64,000 nucleotides of DNA, taken from assembly GCF_000745235.1 (NCBI RefSeq), contig NZ_JQNL01000001.1, forward strand, positions 1,798,001 to 1,862,000, read 5' to 3'. The translations under genes and the position numbers were made by a program. Position 1 is the stretch's first letter. The number at the start of each line of letters is the position of its first letter. Of this stretch, positions 35,064-45,500 are shown in pieces. The DNA is from Luteibacter mycovicinus. Its GTDB lineage: Bacteria > Pseudomonadota > Gammaproteobacteria > Xanthomonadales > Rhodanobacteraceae. The notes below the pieces were generated by a model. It saw nothing but the letters and a program-made list of their open reading frames with translations, was not told the origin of the DNA and searched no databases.

Positions 35064-35080
35064 TGGTCAATCATTGACCA
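35064..35080. promoter_or_regulatory. Palindrome in priA promoter region
   Basis: Perfect 7-bp arms TGGTCAA / TTGACCA with a TCA spacer, 36 bases before the priA ATG. A possible operator; its regulator is unknown. Confidence 0.35.
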
Positions 35081-35115
35081 GCAAAATCGGTATACCCCGG
35101 TAAACTAGGGCCGGC

Positions 35116-37290
35116 ATGACACTCGTTCTCCGCGTCGCCTTACCCGTCCCTTTGCTCACCCTGTTCGACTACCTGCCGCCGGCGGTGGGCGAAGCGCGGG
35201 CGGGATCGCGCGTGCGGCTGCCTTTCGGTAAGGGCGAGATGGTGGGCATCGTGGTGGACCCGGCCGCCGAAGCCGCCGTGGGTGTGAAACGGCTCAAGCG
35301 GGTGAGCGAGGTACTGGACGATGCGCCTCTGCTCGATGCCGAGCTCATGGCCACCCTGGCCTGGGCGGCGGATTACTGGGCCGCCGCGCCGGGAGAGGCC
35401 TTTTCCAATGCCCTGCCCCTCGCCCTGCGCGAGCCGCGCGCCCTTCCCGCGACCGGGCGTGAAGTCTGGTCGCTGACCCCGGACGGGCAGGCGGCGCGCG
35501 AGGCGAAGCGGCGCAAGGGTGGCTCCGCCGCTTTGCTGGACGCCCTCGCCGGGGGCCCGCGTGCCGCCGACGAGCTGGGACTGGCGCTGCCCGACTGGCG
35601 GGCCGCCGCGCGTCGGCTCGCCGAGGCCAATCTGGTCGAACGGCAGGAGATCGAGGAAGCCGTCGCTCCGAACAGCCCCGCCCCCGGCCCGGCCCTCAGC
35701 GAGGAACAAACCGCCGCCGTCGCCGCCATTGGCGAGGGCTTTGGCGGCTTCCAGCCTTACCTCCTCGACGGCGTGACCGGCAGCGGCAAGACCGAGGTGT
35801 ACCTCGCGCTGATCGAACGCGCGCTGGCGGAGGGCAGGCAGACCCTGCTGCTCGTTCCCGAAATCGGCCTGGCGCCGCAGACGGTGCGCCGACTGCGCGA
35901 GCGACTCGGCGTCGCTATCGAAGTACTGCATTCGAACCTGGCCGAGGGCGAGCGCGCGCGCGCCTGGCTGCGCGCCCGCAACGGCAGCGCACGTGTGGTG
36001 CTGGGCACCCGCTCGGCGGTGTTCACACCGTTGCCGTCGGCCGGACTGATCATCGTCGACGAAGAGCACGACGCCTCCTATAAGCAGCAGGAAGGTTTCC
36101 GTTACCACGCCCGCGACCTGGCCCTGGTGCGCGCCCGTGCCCACGGGGTGCCAGTGGTGCTCGGCTCGGCGACGCCCTCCCTGGAAACGCTCGGCAACGT
36201 CGCCGCGGGTCGCTACAGGCGCCTGGTGCTGCGCGGCCGCCCCGGCGCCACGCAATCGACCCGGGTGCAGATCGTCGACATGCGCGCCCAGCGGCTCGAC
36301 CACGGCATGTCGCCCACGTTGATCAACGCCGTCGCCGCCTGTGTCGGTCGTGGCGAGCAGGCGCTCGTGTTCCGCAATCGCCGCGGCTACGCGCCTGTGC
36401 TGCTCTGCTACGACTGTGGCTGGCACGCGGACTGTCCGCGCTGCGACCGGCCGATGACGCTGCACGCGGGCCGTCGGCGCCTGATCTGCCACCACTGCGA
36501 CAACACCGTGCCGGTGCCGGCGGCGTGTCCGTCCTGCGGATCGGCCAACATCAGCCCGCAGGGCCAGGGCACCGAGCGACTGGAAGAAGCCCTCACCGAA
36601 CGGTTTCCCGAGGTGCCCGTGGTTCGCATCGATCGCGAGACCACACGGCGCAAGGACGCCTTCGGCGACATCCTCGACGGCCTGCGCGAGGACAAGCCCG
36701 CGATCCTCGTCGGCACGCAGATGCTGGCCAAGGGCCACGACCTGCCCAACCTGACGCTCGTCGCCATCGTCGGTGTGGATGAGGGCCTGCACAGCGTGGA
36801 TTTCCGTGCGAGCGAGCGGCTGGCACAGCTGGTGGTCCAGGTCGCCGGCCGGGCCGGCCGGGCAAGCAAGCCAGGCAGCGTCCTGCTGCAGACCCACCAT
36901 CCCGATCATCCGATGCTCCATGCGCTTCTTCGCGGCGGCTACGGCGCGGTGGCGACGGAGTTGCTGGAGGAGCGCCGGCTGCTCGAGCTGCCACCGTTCG
37001 CCCATCAGGTGCTGCTGCGCGCCGACGCGCACGGCCGCGCGGAGGTCGACGACTTCCTCGGCCAGGCCAACGCCGTGCTGGGCGATCCGGGCGACCTGCG
37101 TGTGGCGGGGCCCATGCCGGCCCCCATGCCGCTCAGAGCCGGTCGTCATCGCGGCCAGTTGCTGGTCGAGGCAGGCACGCGCGCGCGCCTTCACGCGTTT
37201 CTGCGGCCGTGGCAGCAGGCGCTTACCGCGCTGCCCGCGGCACGCAAGGTGCGCTGGTCGCTGGACGTCGATCCGATCGATCTGTACTGA
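35116..37290 (+). CDS. priA: Primosomal protein N' / replication restart helicase PriA (724 aa)
   Basis: Superfamily 2 3'-5' helicase that reloads the replisome at stalled forks. The N-terminal 3'-DNA-binding domain opens with [16 protein letters not shown]. Then come Walker [12 protein letters not shown], the DEEHD box, and a GSATPSLET motif. The zinc module has eight cysteines ([13 protein letters not shown] ... CHHCDN ... CPSCGS), followed by helicase motifs [10 protein letters not shown] and QVAGRAGR. Length matches the family (E. coli 732). No Shine-Dalgarno lies before the ATG, which is 9 bases after a TAAACT hexamer. Confidence 0.96.
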   Translation: MTLVLRVALPVPLLTLFDYLPPAVGEARAGSRVRLPFGKGEMVGIVVDPAAEAAVGVKRLKRVSEVLDDAPLLDAELMATLAWAADYWAAAPGEAFSNALPLALREPRALPATGREVWSLTPDGQAAREAKRRKGGSAALLDALAGGPRAADELGLALPDWRAAARRLAEANLVERQEIEEAVAPNSPAPGPALSEEQTAAVAAIGEGFGGFQPYLLDGVTGSGKTEVYLALIERALAEGRQTLLLVPEIGLAPQTVRRLRERLGVAIEVLHSNLAEGERARAWLRARNGSARVVLGTRSAVFTPLPSAGLIIVDEEHDASYKQQEGFRYHARDLALVRARAHGVPVVLGSATPSLETLGNVAAGRYRRLVLRGRPGATQSTRVQIVDMRAQRLDHGMSPTLINAVAACVGRGEQALVFRNRRGYAPVLLCYDCGWHADCPRCDRPMTLHAGRRRLICHHCDNTVPVPAACPSCGSANISPQGQGTERLEEALTERFPEVPVVRIDRETTRRKDAFGDILDGLREDKPAILVGTQMLAKGHDLPNLTLVAIVGVDEGLHSVDFRASERLAQLVVQVAGRAGRASKPGSVLLQTHHPDHPMLHALLRGGYGAVATELLEERRLLELPPFAHQVLLRADAHGRAEVDDFLGQANAVLGDPGDLRVAGPMPAPMPLRAGRHRGQLLVEAGTRARLHAFLRPWQQALTALPAARKVRWSLDVDPIDLY

Positions 37291-37378
37291 GATTACTGAA
37301 TCGATACCTTCGGATGCCTGTCACTTCACATCGAACGGCGCGACAATAGGGGTCTCATCAGGTAACGGAACTCTCAAC

Positions 37379-38332
37379 GTGACCACTCAGCTCGAGCAAC
37401 TGCGCAAGATCACCACCGTCGTGGCCGACACCGGCGACATCACCGCCATCGCCAAGTACAAGCCGGAAGACGCGACCACCAATCCGTCGCTGCTGCTGGC
37501 CGCCGCCGGTATCCCGACCTACTCGGGCTACATCGACGAAGCCGTGCAGTGGGCCAAGAGCCAGAGCAACAGCCGCGACCAGCAGCTGACCGATGCCAGC
37601 GACCGCCTGGCCGTGCTCGTGGGCCGCGAGATCCTCAAGATCGTCCCGGGCCGCGTTTCCACGGAAGTCGATGCCCGCCTCTCCTTCGACACGAACGCCT
37701 CGATCGAGAAGGCCAAGCGCCTGATCGGCTTCTACGAAGACATCGGCATCGACAAAGAACGCATCCTGATCAAGCTCGCCTCGACATGGGAAGGCATCCG
37801 CGCGGCGGAGAAGCTGCAGAAGGACGGCATCAACTGCAACCTGACGCTTCTCTTCAGCTTCGAACAGGCCGTGGCCTGCGCCGAAGCCGGCGCGTTCCTC
37901 ATCTCGCCGTTCGTCGGCCGCATCTTCGACTGGTACGTCGCCAATACCGACAAGAAGACCTACGAGCCGGCCGAAGACCCGGGCGTGCAGTCGGTCCGTC
38001 GCATCTACGACTGGTACAAGCTGCATGGCTACGAGACCGTCGTCATGGGCGCCAGCTTCCGTAATATCGGCCAGATCCAGGCCCTCGCCGGTTGCGACCG
38101 CCTGACCATCTCGCCCAACCTGCTGAAGGAACTGGAAGAGAACAACGACGACCTGCCGGTCGCGCTGAAGGACAGCGGCCGCAGGGAAGACAAGCCGGCC
38201 AGGCTCGACGAGGCCAAATTCCGCTGGGGCCACAACGAAAACGCGATGGCCACCGACAAGCTCGCGGAAGGTATCCGCAAGTTCGCGGTCGACCAGCGCA
38301 AGCTCGAGGCACTGCTGGGCGCGAAGCTGTAA
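37379..38332 (+). CDS. tal: Transaldolase (317 aa)
   Basis: Transfers a dihydroxyacetone unit between sugar phosphates in the non-oxidative pentose phosphate pathway. Residues [20 protein letters not shown] align with E. coli TalB, whose length (317) is identical. The Schiff-base lysine is Lys132 in [12 protein letters not shown]. Other conserved stretches are [22 protein letters not shown] and TISPNLL. The start is a GTG, 8 bases after GGAA; the frame is open far upstream inside priA but without homology. A strong terminator follows. Confidence 0.97.
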   Translation: MTTQLEQLRKITTVVADTGDITAIAKYKPEDATTNPSLLLAAAGIPTYSGYIDEAVQWAKSQSNSRDQQLTDASDRLAVLVGREILKIVPGRVSTEVDARLSFDTNASIEKAKRLIGFYEDIGIDKERILIKLASTWEGIRAAEKLQKDGINCNLTLLFSFEQAVACAEAGAFLISPFVGRIFDWYVANTDKKTYEPAEDPGVQSVRRIYDWYKLHGYETVVMGASFRNIGQIQALAGCDRLTISPNLLKELEENNDDLPVALKDSGRREDKPARLDEAKFRWGHNENAMATDKLAEGIRKFAVDQRKLEALLGAKL

Positions 38333-38357
38333 AGCCACGCGCGGCCGGGTGTAAGAC

Positions 38358-38384
38358 GAAGGGGCCGCGAGGCCCCTTCTTTTT
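38358..38384 (+). terminator. Rho-independent terminator of tal
   Basis: Stem GAAGGGGCC / GGCCCCTTC with loop GCGA, followed by TTTTT. It may also serve the aldehyde dehydrogenase gene converging from the other side. Confidence 0.9.
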
Positions 38385-38400
38385 GCCCGTCGCCCGGTAT

Positions 38401-39798
38401 CTACCGGCGGATCTTGAGAGAGAGCAGCCGCTTTATCGTCGTGCCATACGGCGGCCTGAGCATGGCCGTCACGTCGAAGCGGGCCTGTCGGTACACCGAC
38501 CGCGCGTGGCTGAAGGTGAGAAACCCGTCGTGCCCGTGGTAGGCACCCATGCCCGAAGGACCGATGCCGCCGAAGGGCAGATCGTCCATCGCCAGGTGCA
38601 TGACGGTGTCGTTGATCGTGACGCCTCCCGCGACCGTCTTCGCCAGCACGCGCTCCTGCTCCCCGGTGTCGTTGCCGAAGTAGTACAGGGCCAGCGGTCG
38701 CGCATGCGCATTGATGTAGTCGACCGCACCATCGATATCGTCATAGGGGAGGATCGGGAGCAGCGGCCCGAAGATCTCGTCACGCATGATGTCCATCGAA
38801 TCGTCGGCGCCCAGAACCACCGTTGGCGCGATGCGGCGATCGTCGAAACGTTCGTCGCCCTTGCCGAGCACCCTCAATGTCGCGCCTTTCGCACGCGCGT
38901 CGTCGAGGTACCCGAGCAGGCGGCCATGGTGACGCTCGTTGACGATGGACGTGTAGTCCGGATTGTCTCGCAGCGTCGGAAACATCGATGCGACCGAGCG
39001 TGACAGCGCATCGACGAAGGCATCGACGTGCTTGCGCGGCACCAGCGCGTAATCGGGCGAGACGCAGACCTGACCGGCATTGAGTGTCTTGCCGAACAGA
39101 AGTCGTCTGGCGGCGAGTTCGAGATCGGCGTCGCGTCCTACGATAGCGGGAGATTTTCCGCCAAGCTCCAGCGTCACCGGCACCAGGTTTTCCGCCGCGG
39201 CGCGCATGATGTGTTTTGCCACCGATGTCGCGCCGGTAAACAACAGGTGATCGAAGGGCAGACGCGAAAACGCTTCGCCGACGTCGGAGCCTCCCGTGAA
39301 CACCGCCATCTCCGTCTCATCGAAGGCCTTGCGGATCATTCGCTGCATCAGTACCGACGAACGCGGAGTGAACTCGGAAGGTTTGATCATCGCGCGGTTA
39401 CCCGCCGCGAGGACGCCGGCGAGCGGCGCAAAGGTGAGATTGAACGGAAAATTCCACGGCGAGATGATGCCGACGACGCCCTTGGGCTGATAGTCGATCC
39501 AGGCACGCGCGCCGATCAGCGCCAGCGGCGCGGGCGAGACAGGCCGCCGTTCGCGTCGCATCCACCGATGCAGATGGCGCTTCGCGTGCTTCAGCGGCTC
39601 GATGGACGCGGCGATGTCCGTGAACATCGATGCGTCGACACTGCGATGACCGAAGTCCTCGCGGAGCGCATCGGTGATGTCGCTGGCGTGGTCGACGAGC
39701 AAGCCGATCGCGCGATCGAGGCGATCGATGCGTACCGACGCCGAGGGAGGGCCTTCGGCGAGCTGGGCGGCTTTCTGGCGCTGCAAGGTATCGAGCAT
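38401..39798 (-). CDS. Aldehyde dehydrogenase, coniferyl-aldehyde-dehydrogenase type (465 aa)
   Basis: NAD(P)-dependent oxidation of an aldehyde to the acid. ALDH motifs present: SPWNFPFNLTF, KPSEFTP, FTGATSVAKHI, catalytic Glu in TLELGGKSP and catalytic Cys in LNAGQVCVSPDY. The C-terminal hydrophobic tail region and overall sequence fit the CalB/fatty-aldehyde class III group, so long-chain or aromatic aldehydes are likely substrates. The ATG at 39798 is chosen because the longer frame begins inside a REPIN. The ribosome site is weak. It follows the efflux genes on the same strand, separated from them by the REPIN. Confidence 0.88.
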   Translation of the reverse strand: MLDTLQRQKAAQLAEGPPSASVRIDRLDRAIGLLVDHASDITDALREDFGHRSVDASMFTDIAASIEPLKHAKRHLHRWMRRERRPVSPAPLALIGARAWIDYQPKGVVGIISPWNFPFNLTFAPLAGVLAAGNRAMIKPSEFTPRSSVLMQRMIRKAFDETEMAVFTGGSDVGEAFSRLPFDHLLFTGATSVAKHIMRAAAENLVPVTLELGGKSPAIVGRDADLELAARRLLFGKTLNAGQVCVSPDYALVPRKHVDAFVDALSRSVASMFPTLRDNPDYTSIVNERHHGRLLGYLDDARAKGATLRVLGKGDERFDDRRIAPTVVLGADDSMDIMRDEIFGPLLPILPYDDIDGAVDYINAHARPLALYYFGNDTGEQERVLAKTVAGGVTINDTVMHLAMDDLPFGGIGPSGMGAYHGHDGFLTFSHARSVYRQARFDVTAMLRPPYGTTIKRLLSLKIRR

Positions 39799-39807
39799 CA
39801 GCCTAGT

Positions 39808-39903
39808 GTAGGAGCGCGCCATGCGCGCGAAAAGCCTACGCAGCGATGAAGATGTGCGGCTTCACCGCTGCGTAGGCTATTCGCGCGCGGGGCGCGCTCC
39901 TAC
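39808..39903. repeat. REPIN, 96 bp
   Basis: Two outward-ending REP arms (GTAGGAGCGCGCC at the left, GGCGCGCTCCTAC at the right) flank an inner palindrome with CCTACGCAGCG / CGCTGCGTAGG arms. It starts 10 bases before the aldehyde dehydrogenase ATG and ends 17 bases after the efflux channel stop. The copy at 52375-52470 has the same length. Confidence 0.85.
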
Positions 39904-39919
39904 AGGCCGACCGACAACC

Positions 39920-41413
39920 TCAGGTCGTCGACCAGCCACCACCCAGCGCACGGATCAGCTGCACACTGGCGCGGAGCTGCCGCGTCTCCAGGTCGATCAC
40001 GCTACGCCGTGCGTCGAGCGCGGTCGTCTGCGCCTGCACCACGTCGAGGTAGCCCACCGCGCCTTCACGGTACCGGTTCAGCGACAGGTCGACCGAACGC
40101 TGCGCCGCATCGGCGGCGGCGCGCTGGTCGTTCAGCGCCGAGCCGAGATCGCGCAGCAGCGTCAGGTTGTCTTCCACCTGCGCGAACGCATTCAGCACGA
40201 CATCGCGATAACGCGCGCCAGCTTCATCGGTCGCTGCCTGTGCCTGCGCCACGACCGCCTTGCGGCGACCGCCGTCGAACAGGTTGAGCGCGAGCGTGGG
40301 GCCGATCGCCCAGAAACGGTTCGGTGCGGTGGCGATGCTGCCCCACGCCGAGCTTTGCCAACCGCCCTGTGCGTCCAGCGTCAGCTGCGGGTAGAACGCC
40401 GACCTGGCCACACCGATACGCGCGTTGGCGGCGGCGGTACGACGTTCCGCCGCGGCGATGTCGGGACGACGCTGCAGGATCACCGACGGCACCTCGACCG
40501 GAATCGTCGGTACCTTGACCTGCTCGTCGTCGGTGGCGAGCTGGAAGCTCGACGCCGAGTCACCGACGAGAACGGCGATGGCGTGCAACACCAGCGAACG
40601 CTGTGCCTGCGCCTGGGTCAGCTGCGATTTGGCGCTGGACAACTGCGTCTGCGCACGCGCGACGTCGAGGCCGGAAGCGATACCCCCTTCATGGCGCGAT
40701 TGCGTCAGGTTGAGCGCCTTCGCGAAGGCGTCGATGCTTTCGTTCAGCACCTTGATCTGACGATCGAAGCCATTGAGCTGGAGGTAGCTGTCAGCCAGCT
40801 GCGCCTGGAGACTGAGACGTGCGGAGGCGAGATCCGCCGCGGATGCCGCCTGCTCCGCCGTGCCCGCGGTGACGGTGTCGCGCACGCGACCCCACAGGTC
40901 GATCTCGTAGTCGAACTGCGCGCCGATGGTGTACGAGTTGTAGTAAGTCGGCGACGTGGCGCCGCGAAGCGGACGCGTGTCCGACTCGCGGTTACGCGTG
41001 CCGTTACCGTTCAGGCCGATCTGCGGGAACAGCCCCGCACGGACCTGGCGCGTGAACGCCTCGGACTGTTCGTAGTGGGCGAGTGCGGCCGCGAGTGACG
41101 CGTTATTCGCGACGAGCTTTGCCTGCAGGTCATTCAGGCGGCTGTCGCCGTAGAGCTTCCACCAGCCGTCGCGATCGAGGTGATCGGCGGGCCGGGCTTC
41201 GGTCCACGGCGATTCCGCGTTGGCGTATTGCGGGGCGACGGGGACGTCGGGGGTCTTGTACGCGGGTGCGAGGGAGCAGGCTGACAGGCCCAGTGAGACC
41301 ACGAGGCCGGCGAGGATCGATCGTGTCGGGGAGCCTTCGCCGACAGGGTTGGCTCCCATCACAGCCCGCATGGCCAGGCCGGTCCGCTGCCGTGTGGAAT
41401 CACGCCTTGGCAT
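39920..41413 (-). CDS. Outer-membrane efflux channel lipoprotein, NodT/OprM type (497 aa)
   Basis: TolC-like outer-membrane factor of a tripartite efflux pump. A lipobox LGLSAC lies near the N-terminus and is followed by the NodT opening LAPAYKTPDVPVAPQY. Two OEP repeats then follow, with the second at RRPDIAAAERRTAAANARIGVARSAFYPQL. The ATG at 41413 has GGAAG 6 bases upstream and overlaps the membrane-fusion gene by 14 bp, but it gives a long 45-residue leader; ATGs at 41371 or 41359 would give a more usual one without a ribosome site. It is third in the RND operon. Confidence 0.88.
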   Translation of the reverse strand: MPRRDSTRQRTGLAMRAVMGANPVGEGSPTRSILAGLVVSLGLSACSLAPAYKTPDVPVAPQYANAESPWTEARPADHLDRDGWWKLYGDSRLNDLQAKLVANNASLAAALAHYEQSEAFTRQVRAGLFPQIGLNGNGTRNRESDTRPLRGATSPTYYNSYTIGAQFDYEIDLWGRVRDTVTAGTAEQAASAADLASARLSLQAQLADSYLQLNGFDRQIKVLNESIDAFAKALNLTQSRHEGGIASGLDVARAQTQLSSAKSQLTQAQAQRSLVLHAIAVLVGDSASSFQLATDDEQVKVPTIPVEVPSVILQRRPDIAAAERRTAAANARIGVARSAFYPQLTLDAQGGWQSSAWGSIATAPNRFWAIGPTLALNLFDGGRRKAVVAQAQAATDEAGARYRDVVLNAFAQVEDNLTLLRDLGSALNDQRAAADAAQRSVDLSLNRYREGAVGYLDVVQAQTTALDARRSVIDLETRQLRASVQLIRALGGGWSTT

Positions 41414-42575
41414 GGTCGGCTTCCGCTTTCTTCGGCGCGTTGACGCGGACGGTGTCGCCATCGGCGAGGCCATCGGGCGGACTCTCGATCAGGCGGTCGC
41501 CCTTGGCGATGCCCGAGCCGAGCTGCACGGTCTTGCCCATGTCGCGCGAGATGGTGACGTCCTTGAACTTCACCTTGTTCTGCGCATCGAGCACCGCCAC
41601 GCGCAGGCCCTTGTCGTCGAAGACGAGCGCGCTTGCCGGCACGTTGAAGAGTGCCACGTTGCCAGGAAGGTCGAAGGTGACGCTCGCGTACGCACCCGGC
41701 AGCAACTTGCCGTCCTGGTTGTCGACGGATACCTGCACCAGCGTGGTGCCGGTCGCCGCGCTGATCGACGAAGACGACGATTCGACCGTACCGGTGAAGG
41801 TCTGACCGGGGTATTCCGGCACGGTGAGCTTCACCGTAGCGCCCTGCCTGATCGACGGCGCGTAGTTCTGCGGCACGTTGACGTACATGCGCAGCTTGCG
41901 CGTGTCCGACACGACGAACAGTTCCTGGCCACCGCCACCGGCGTTGATCAACGCGCCGACGTCGGTCTCGCGAGCGGTCACGGTACCGTCGAATGGCGCG
42001 GTCAGCTTCGCGAAGCCCTTGAGTGCCTGAATGCGTTCGAGGTTCGCCTGCGCCGCGGTCGCCAGCGCGTGCTTGGCGTCGTAGTCACCGGTCTTCTCGT
42101 CGACTTCCTGCTTGGAGACCGAATCCGAGTCGCGCATGGACTGCCAGCGCTTCGCCGTGGTCTGCGCCAGCGCCTCGTTGGCACGCGCACTGGCGAGATC
42201 GGCTTTCGCCTGAAGCAGCTGCTGGTCGAGATCGGGGGTCTCGATCTCGGCGAGCACGTCGCCTGCCTTCACCTTCTGGCCAATGTCGGCCTTCCAGTAT
42301 TTCAGGTAGCCGCTGGTACGCGCGTAGATGGGCGCACGGGCATAGGCCTGCAGCCGACCGGGAAGGTTGAGGTCTCCACCGCCCTGCCCGCCTTCCGGGC
42401 TGACCACGTTCACCGTGGGCACGGCCTGATCGTCGGTCCACTCGCGCAGCTTATGCGAGTCGTTGGCGCGAGTGGCGACGCCGGCGACGACGATGGCGAG
42501 AACCACGATCGCGGCGATGATGCCAGCGAGACGGAGACGGCGCGGCGGAGGGGTGTGCAAGGTATCAGGCGACAT
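41400..42575 (-). CDS. RND efflux periplasmic adaptor (membrane fusion protein, 391 aa)
   Basis: HlyD/AcrA-family adaptor linking the RND pump to the outer-membrane channel. A membrane anchor lies near residues 15-35 (LAGIIAAIVVLAIVVAGV). The lipoyl halves flank a helical hairpin (YLKYWKADIGQKVKAGDVLAEIETPDLDQ then APFDGTVTARETDVGALI). A beta-barrel and membrane-proximal domain follow. The ATG at 42575 overlaps the pump gene stop by 11 bp, with GGAG about 9 bases upstream; the longer frame from 42620 is not needed. It is the second gene of the pump operon. Confidence 0.9.
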   Translation of the reverse strand: MSPDTLHTPPPRRLRLAGIIAAIVVLAIVVAGVATRANDSHKLREWTDDQAVPTVNVVSPEGGQGGGDLNLPGRLQAYARAPIYARTSGYLKYWKADIGQKVKAGDVLAEIETPDLDQQLLQAKADLASARANEALAQTTAKRWQSMRDSDSVSKQEVDEKTGDYDAKHALATAAQANLERIQALKGFAKLTAPFDGTVTARETDVGALINAGGGGQELFVVSDTRKLRMYVNVPQNYAPSIRQGATVKLTVPEYPGQTFTGTVESSSSSISAATGTTLVQVSVDNQDGKLLPGAYASVTFDLPGNVALFNVPASALVFDDKGLRVAVLDAQNKVKFKDVTISRDMGKTVQLGSGIAKGDRLIESPPDGLADGDTVRVNAPKKAEADHAKA

Positions 42576-45500
42576 GGACGGGCTCTCCGGAATTCGCCGG
42601 GGTGGGGGACGGGTGACCACGACGCGCGTGGATCATGCTGAAGACGACGGGGACGAAGAACAGCGTGGCGGTCGTGGCGAAGATCAGACCACCGATGACG
42701 GCGCGGCCGAGCGGCGCGTTCTGCTCACCGCCTTCGCCCATGCCGAGTGCCATCGGCGCCATGCCGATGATCATCGCCAGCGCGGTCATGAGGACGGGAC
42801 GGAAGCGGACGAAGCCGCCCTCCAGCGCCGCGGCGGTCGCGTCGCCGAGCTCGGCGAGCCGCTCGCGACAGAAGCTCACGACCAGGATGGAGTTCGCCGT
42901 GGCCACACCCATGCACATGATCGCGCCGGTAAGCGCGGGCACCGACAAGGTCGTATGCGTGGCGAACAGCATCCAGATGATGCCCGCGATGGCGGCCGGC
43001 AGCGCCGTGACGATCACGAAAGGATCGCTCCACGACTGGAAGTTCACCACGATCAGCAGGTAGATCAGCACGATCGCGCCGAGCAGACCGAAGATCAGGC
43101 CGGAGAAGGCGCTGTTCATCGTCTGCACCTGACCGAGCAAAGCGGTGCTGGACGCTTTCGGCAGGAACTTCTTGTTCGCGTCGATCACTTTCTGGATGTC
43201 CGCGGCGACCGCACCGAGATCGCGATCCTGCGTCGTCGCGAAGATCTCCACCATCGACTGAATGTTGTACTGGCTGACCACCGAACTCGACGTCGTGCGC
43301 GAGACCGTGGCCAGGCCGCCGAGGACCTGCGAGCCGCCACTGCCCGTGCTCGGGCTGATCGGAACGTTCTCGAGGTCCGGCAGCGAGTCGATGCTGTACT
43401 GAGGCGTCTGCATCACGATCGGATAGGACACGCCGTTCTGCGGATTGAGCCAGAACGTCGGTGCGATCTGACTGGAGCCGGCCAGGTTGACGCCCAGGCT
43501 GCTGGTGACGTCACGCTCGGTGATACCGACCTGCTGCGCACGACTGCGGTCGACGTCGACCTTCAGCGTCGGACTGGCGTTCGATTGCTGGATGCGCGCA
43601 TCCGCCACGCCCGGAATCTTGCGGATATCGCGCAGCAGCCGGCTGGCGTAACCGAAATTGGCGTCGAGGTTCGGACCACGCACCTGCAGATCGATCGGTG
43701 CGGGCGAGCCGAAGTTCAGGATCTGACTGATGATGTCCGCCGGCGGGAAGGAAAACGTCACGCCGGGAAACTCACGCGGCAGCTTCTCGCGCATCTCGCG
43801 GACGTAGTCGGCGGTGGGCGCGTGCCCCTCGTTGAGCGCGATCTGGATGTCGCCGTCCTGCGAACCGACCGTACCGGTGTTGTTGTACGTGTTGTTGATG
43901 CCCGAGGAGGACAGGCCGATGTTGTCGACGACGGTGCCGAGCTCTTCCCTGGGCACGATGCGGCGTACGGCGTCGGTCACTTCGGCGAACAGACGCGCGC
44001 TCTCCTCCACGCGCGTACCGATCGGCGCGCGGACGTGCATGAGGATCTGCCCCGAGTCCACCGAGGGGAAGAAGTTGCGACCGAGCATCGGCACCAGCGC
44101 GAAAGACAGCACGACGAAACCCATGAACCCGATCACGAACGCCTTGCGATGATCCAGGGCCAGTCGCAGCAGTCCGTGGTAGCTCTCGCGGATCTTCTCG
44201 AAGCGCGCTTCGAAGCGACGCTGGAAACGCACCAGGGGATTGCGCGACGGCGCCTTGCCCTCGCCGTGGGGATCGTCGTGATCGTGCGGGTGGAGCAGAT
44301 ACTTCGCCATCGTCGGCACCAGCGTGCGCGAGAGAATGAACGAGGCGATCATCGCGAACATCACCGCCTCGGCCATCGGCACGAAGAGGAAGCGGGCGAC
44401 GCCGTTGAGGAAGAACATCGGCACGAAGACGATGCAGATACACAGCAACGAGACGAAGGCCGGGGTGACGATCTGCGCCGCGCCGTCGAGGATCGCCGTC
44501 TCCACGTCCTTGCCCTGCTCGAGATGCCAGTTGATGTTCTCGATGGTCACCGTCGCGTCGTCCACCAGGATGCCGACGGCGAGCGCCAGGCCGCCCAGGG
44601 TCATGATGTTCATGGTCTCGCCGATCGCCGAGAGCGCGGCGATCGAGCCGAGAATCGCCAGCGGAATCGATGTGGCGATGATGACCGTCGAGCGCCAGCT
44701 GCCGAGGAACAGCAGGATCATCAGACTCGTGAGCGCCGCCGCGATGATGCCCTCGCGGGCCACGCCCTCGATGGCCCCGCTGACGAACAGGGACTGGTCG
44801 CCGATCGGTGCGATCTTGAGATTGGCCGGAAGACCGTCCTTCATTGCCGCCACGCGCTCCTTGATGCCGGCGATGATCGCCAGCGTGGAAGCGGAACCGT
44901 TCTTCAGCACCGTCATCAGCACCGAGCGGTTGCCGTCGACGTGGACGATGTTGGTCTGCGGCGGCGATCCGTCGCGCACGTTGGCGACGTCGCGGATGAA
45001 CACGGTGGCACCGTTGACCGTCTTCACCGGCAGGTTGCCCAGTTCGTCGATCACCGAGGGCGAGTTGTTGAGCTGCAGGGTGTATTCGTACTTGCCGATC
45101 TTCTGCGTGCCCACGGGCGTGATCAGGTTCTGCGCCGCGAGGGCGTTGGCCACGTCCTGGGCCGACAGTCCGCGGGCCTGCAAAGCCGGCGGATCGATGT
45201 CGATCTGCACCTGGCGCGTCTTGCCGCCGAACGGATACGGAATGGCGGCGCCCGCCACCGAGGTCAGCTGGGGTCGGATGATATTGAGGCCCAGATCGGC
45301 CAGGTTCTGCTCGGTCAGGCCGTCACCGGAGAGCGCCAGCTGGATGATCGGCACCGTCGAGGCGTTGTAGTTGAGGATCAGCGGTGGTGTCGTGCCCGCG
45401 GGCAGCTGGCGCAGCAGCGTCTGGGCCACGGCGGTGACCTGCGCGTTCGCCGTGCGGATGTCCACCGTCGGCTGGAAGAAGATCTTGACGATGCCGAAGC

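Larger units (their letters stand above)
34745..35115. other. Intergenic region upstream of priA
   Basis: It holds an AT-rich promoter-like stretch (34845-34895), a GGAGGG followed by a 41-codon frame starting MRLGPPPSEA (34918-35043), which may be chance, the DnaA-box cluster, and the TGGTCAA / TTGACCA palindrome. TAAACT at 35101-35106 could be a -10 for priA. Confidence 0.45.

Noticed and set aside
34882..35070. 62-codon minus-strand ORF over the DnaA boxes
   Set aside because: It is a translation of the TTATCCACA repeats (LWITLW); no ribosome site or conserved feature.
35140..37194. 684-codon minus-strand ORF opposite priA
   Set aside because: priA motifs are complete on the plus strand; the antisense product has no family features.
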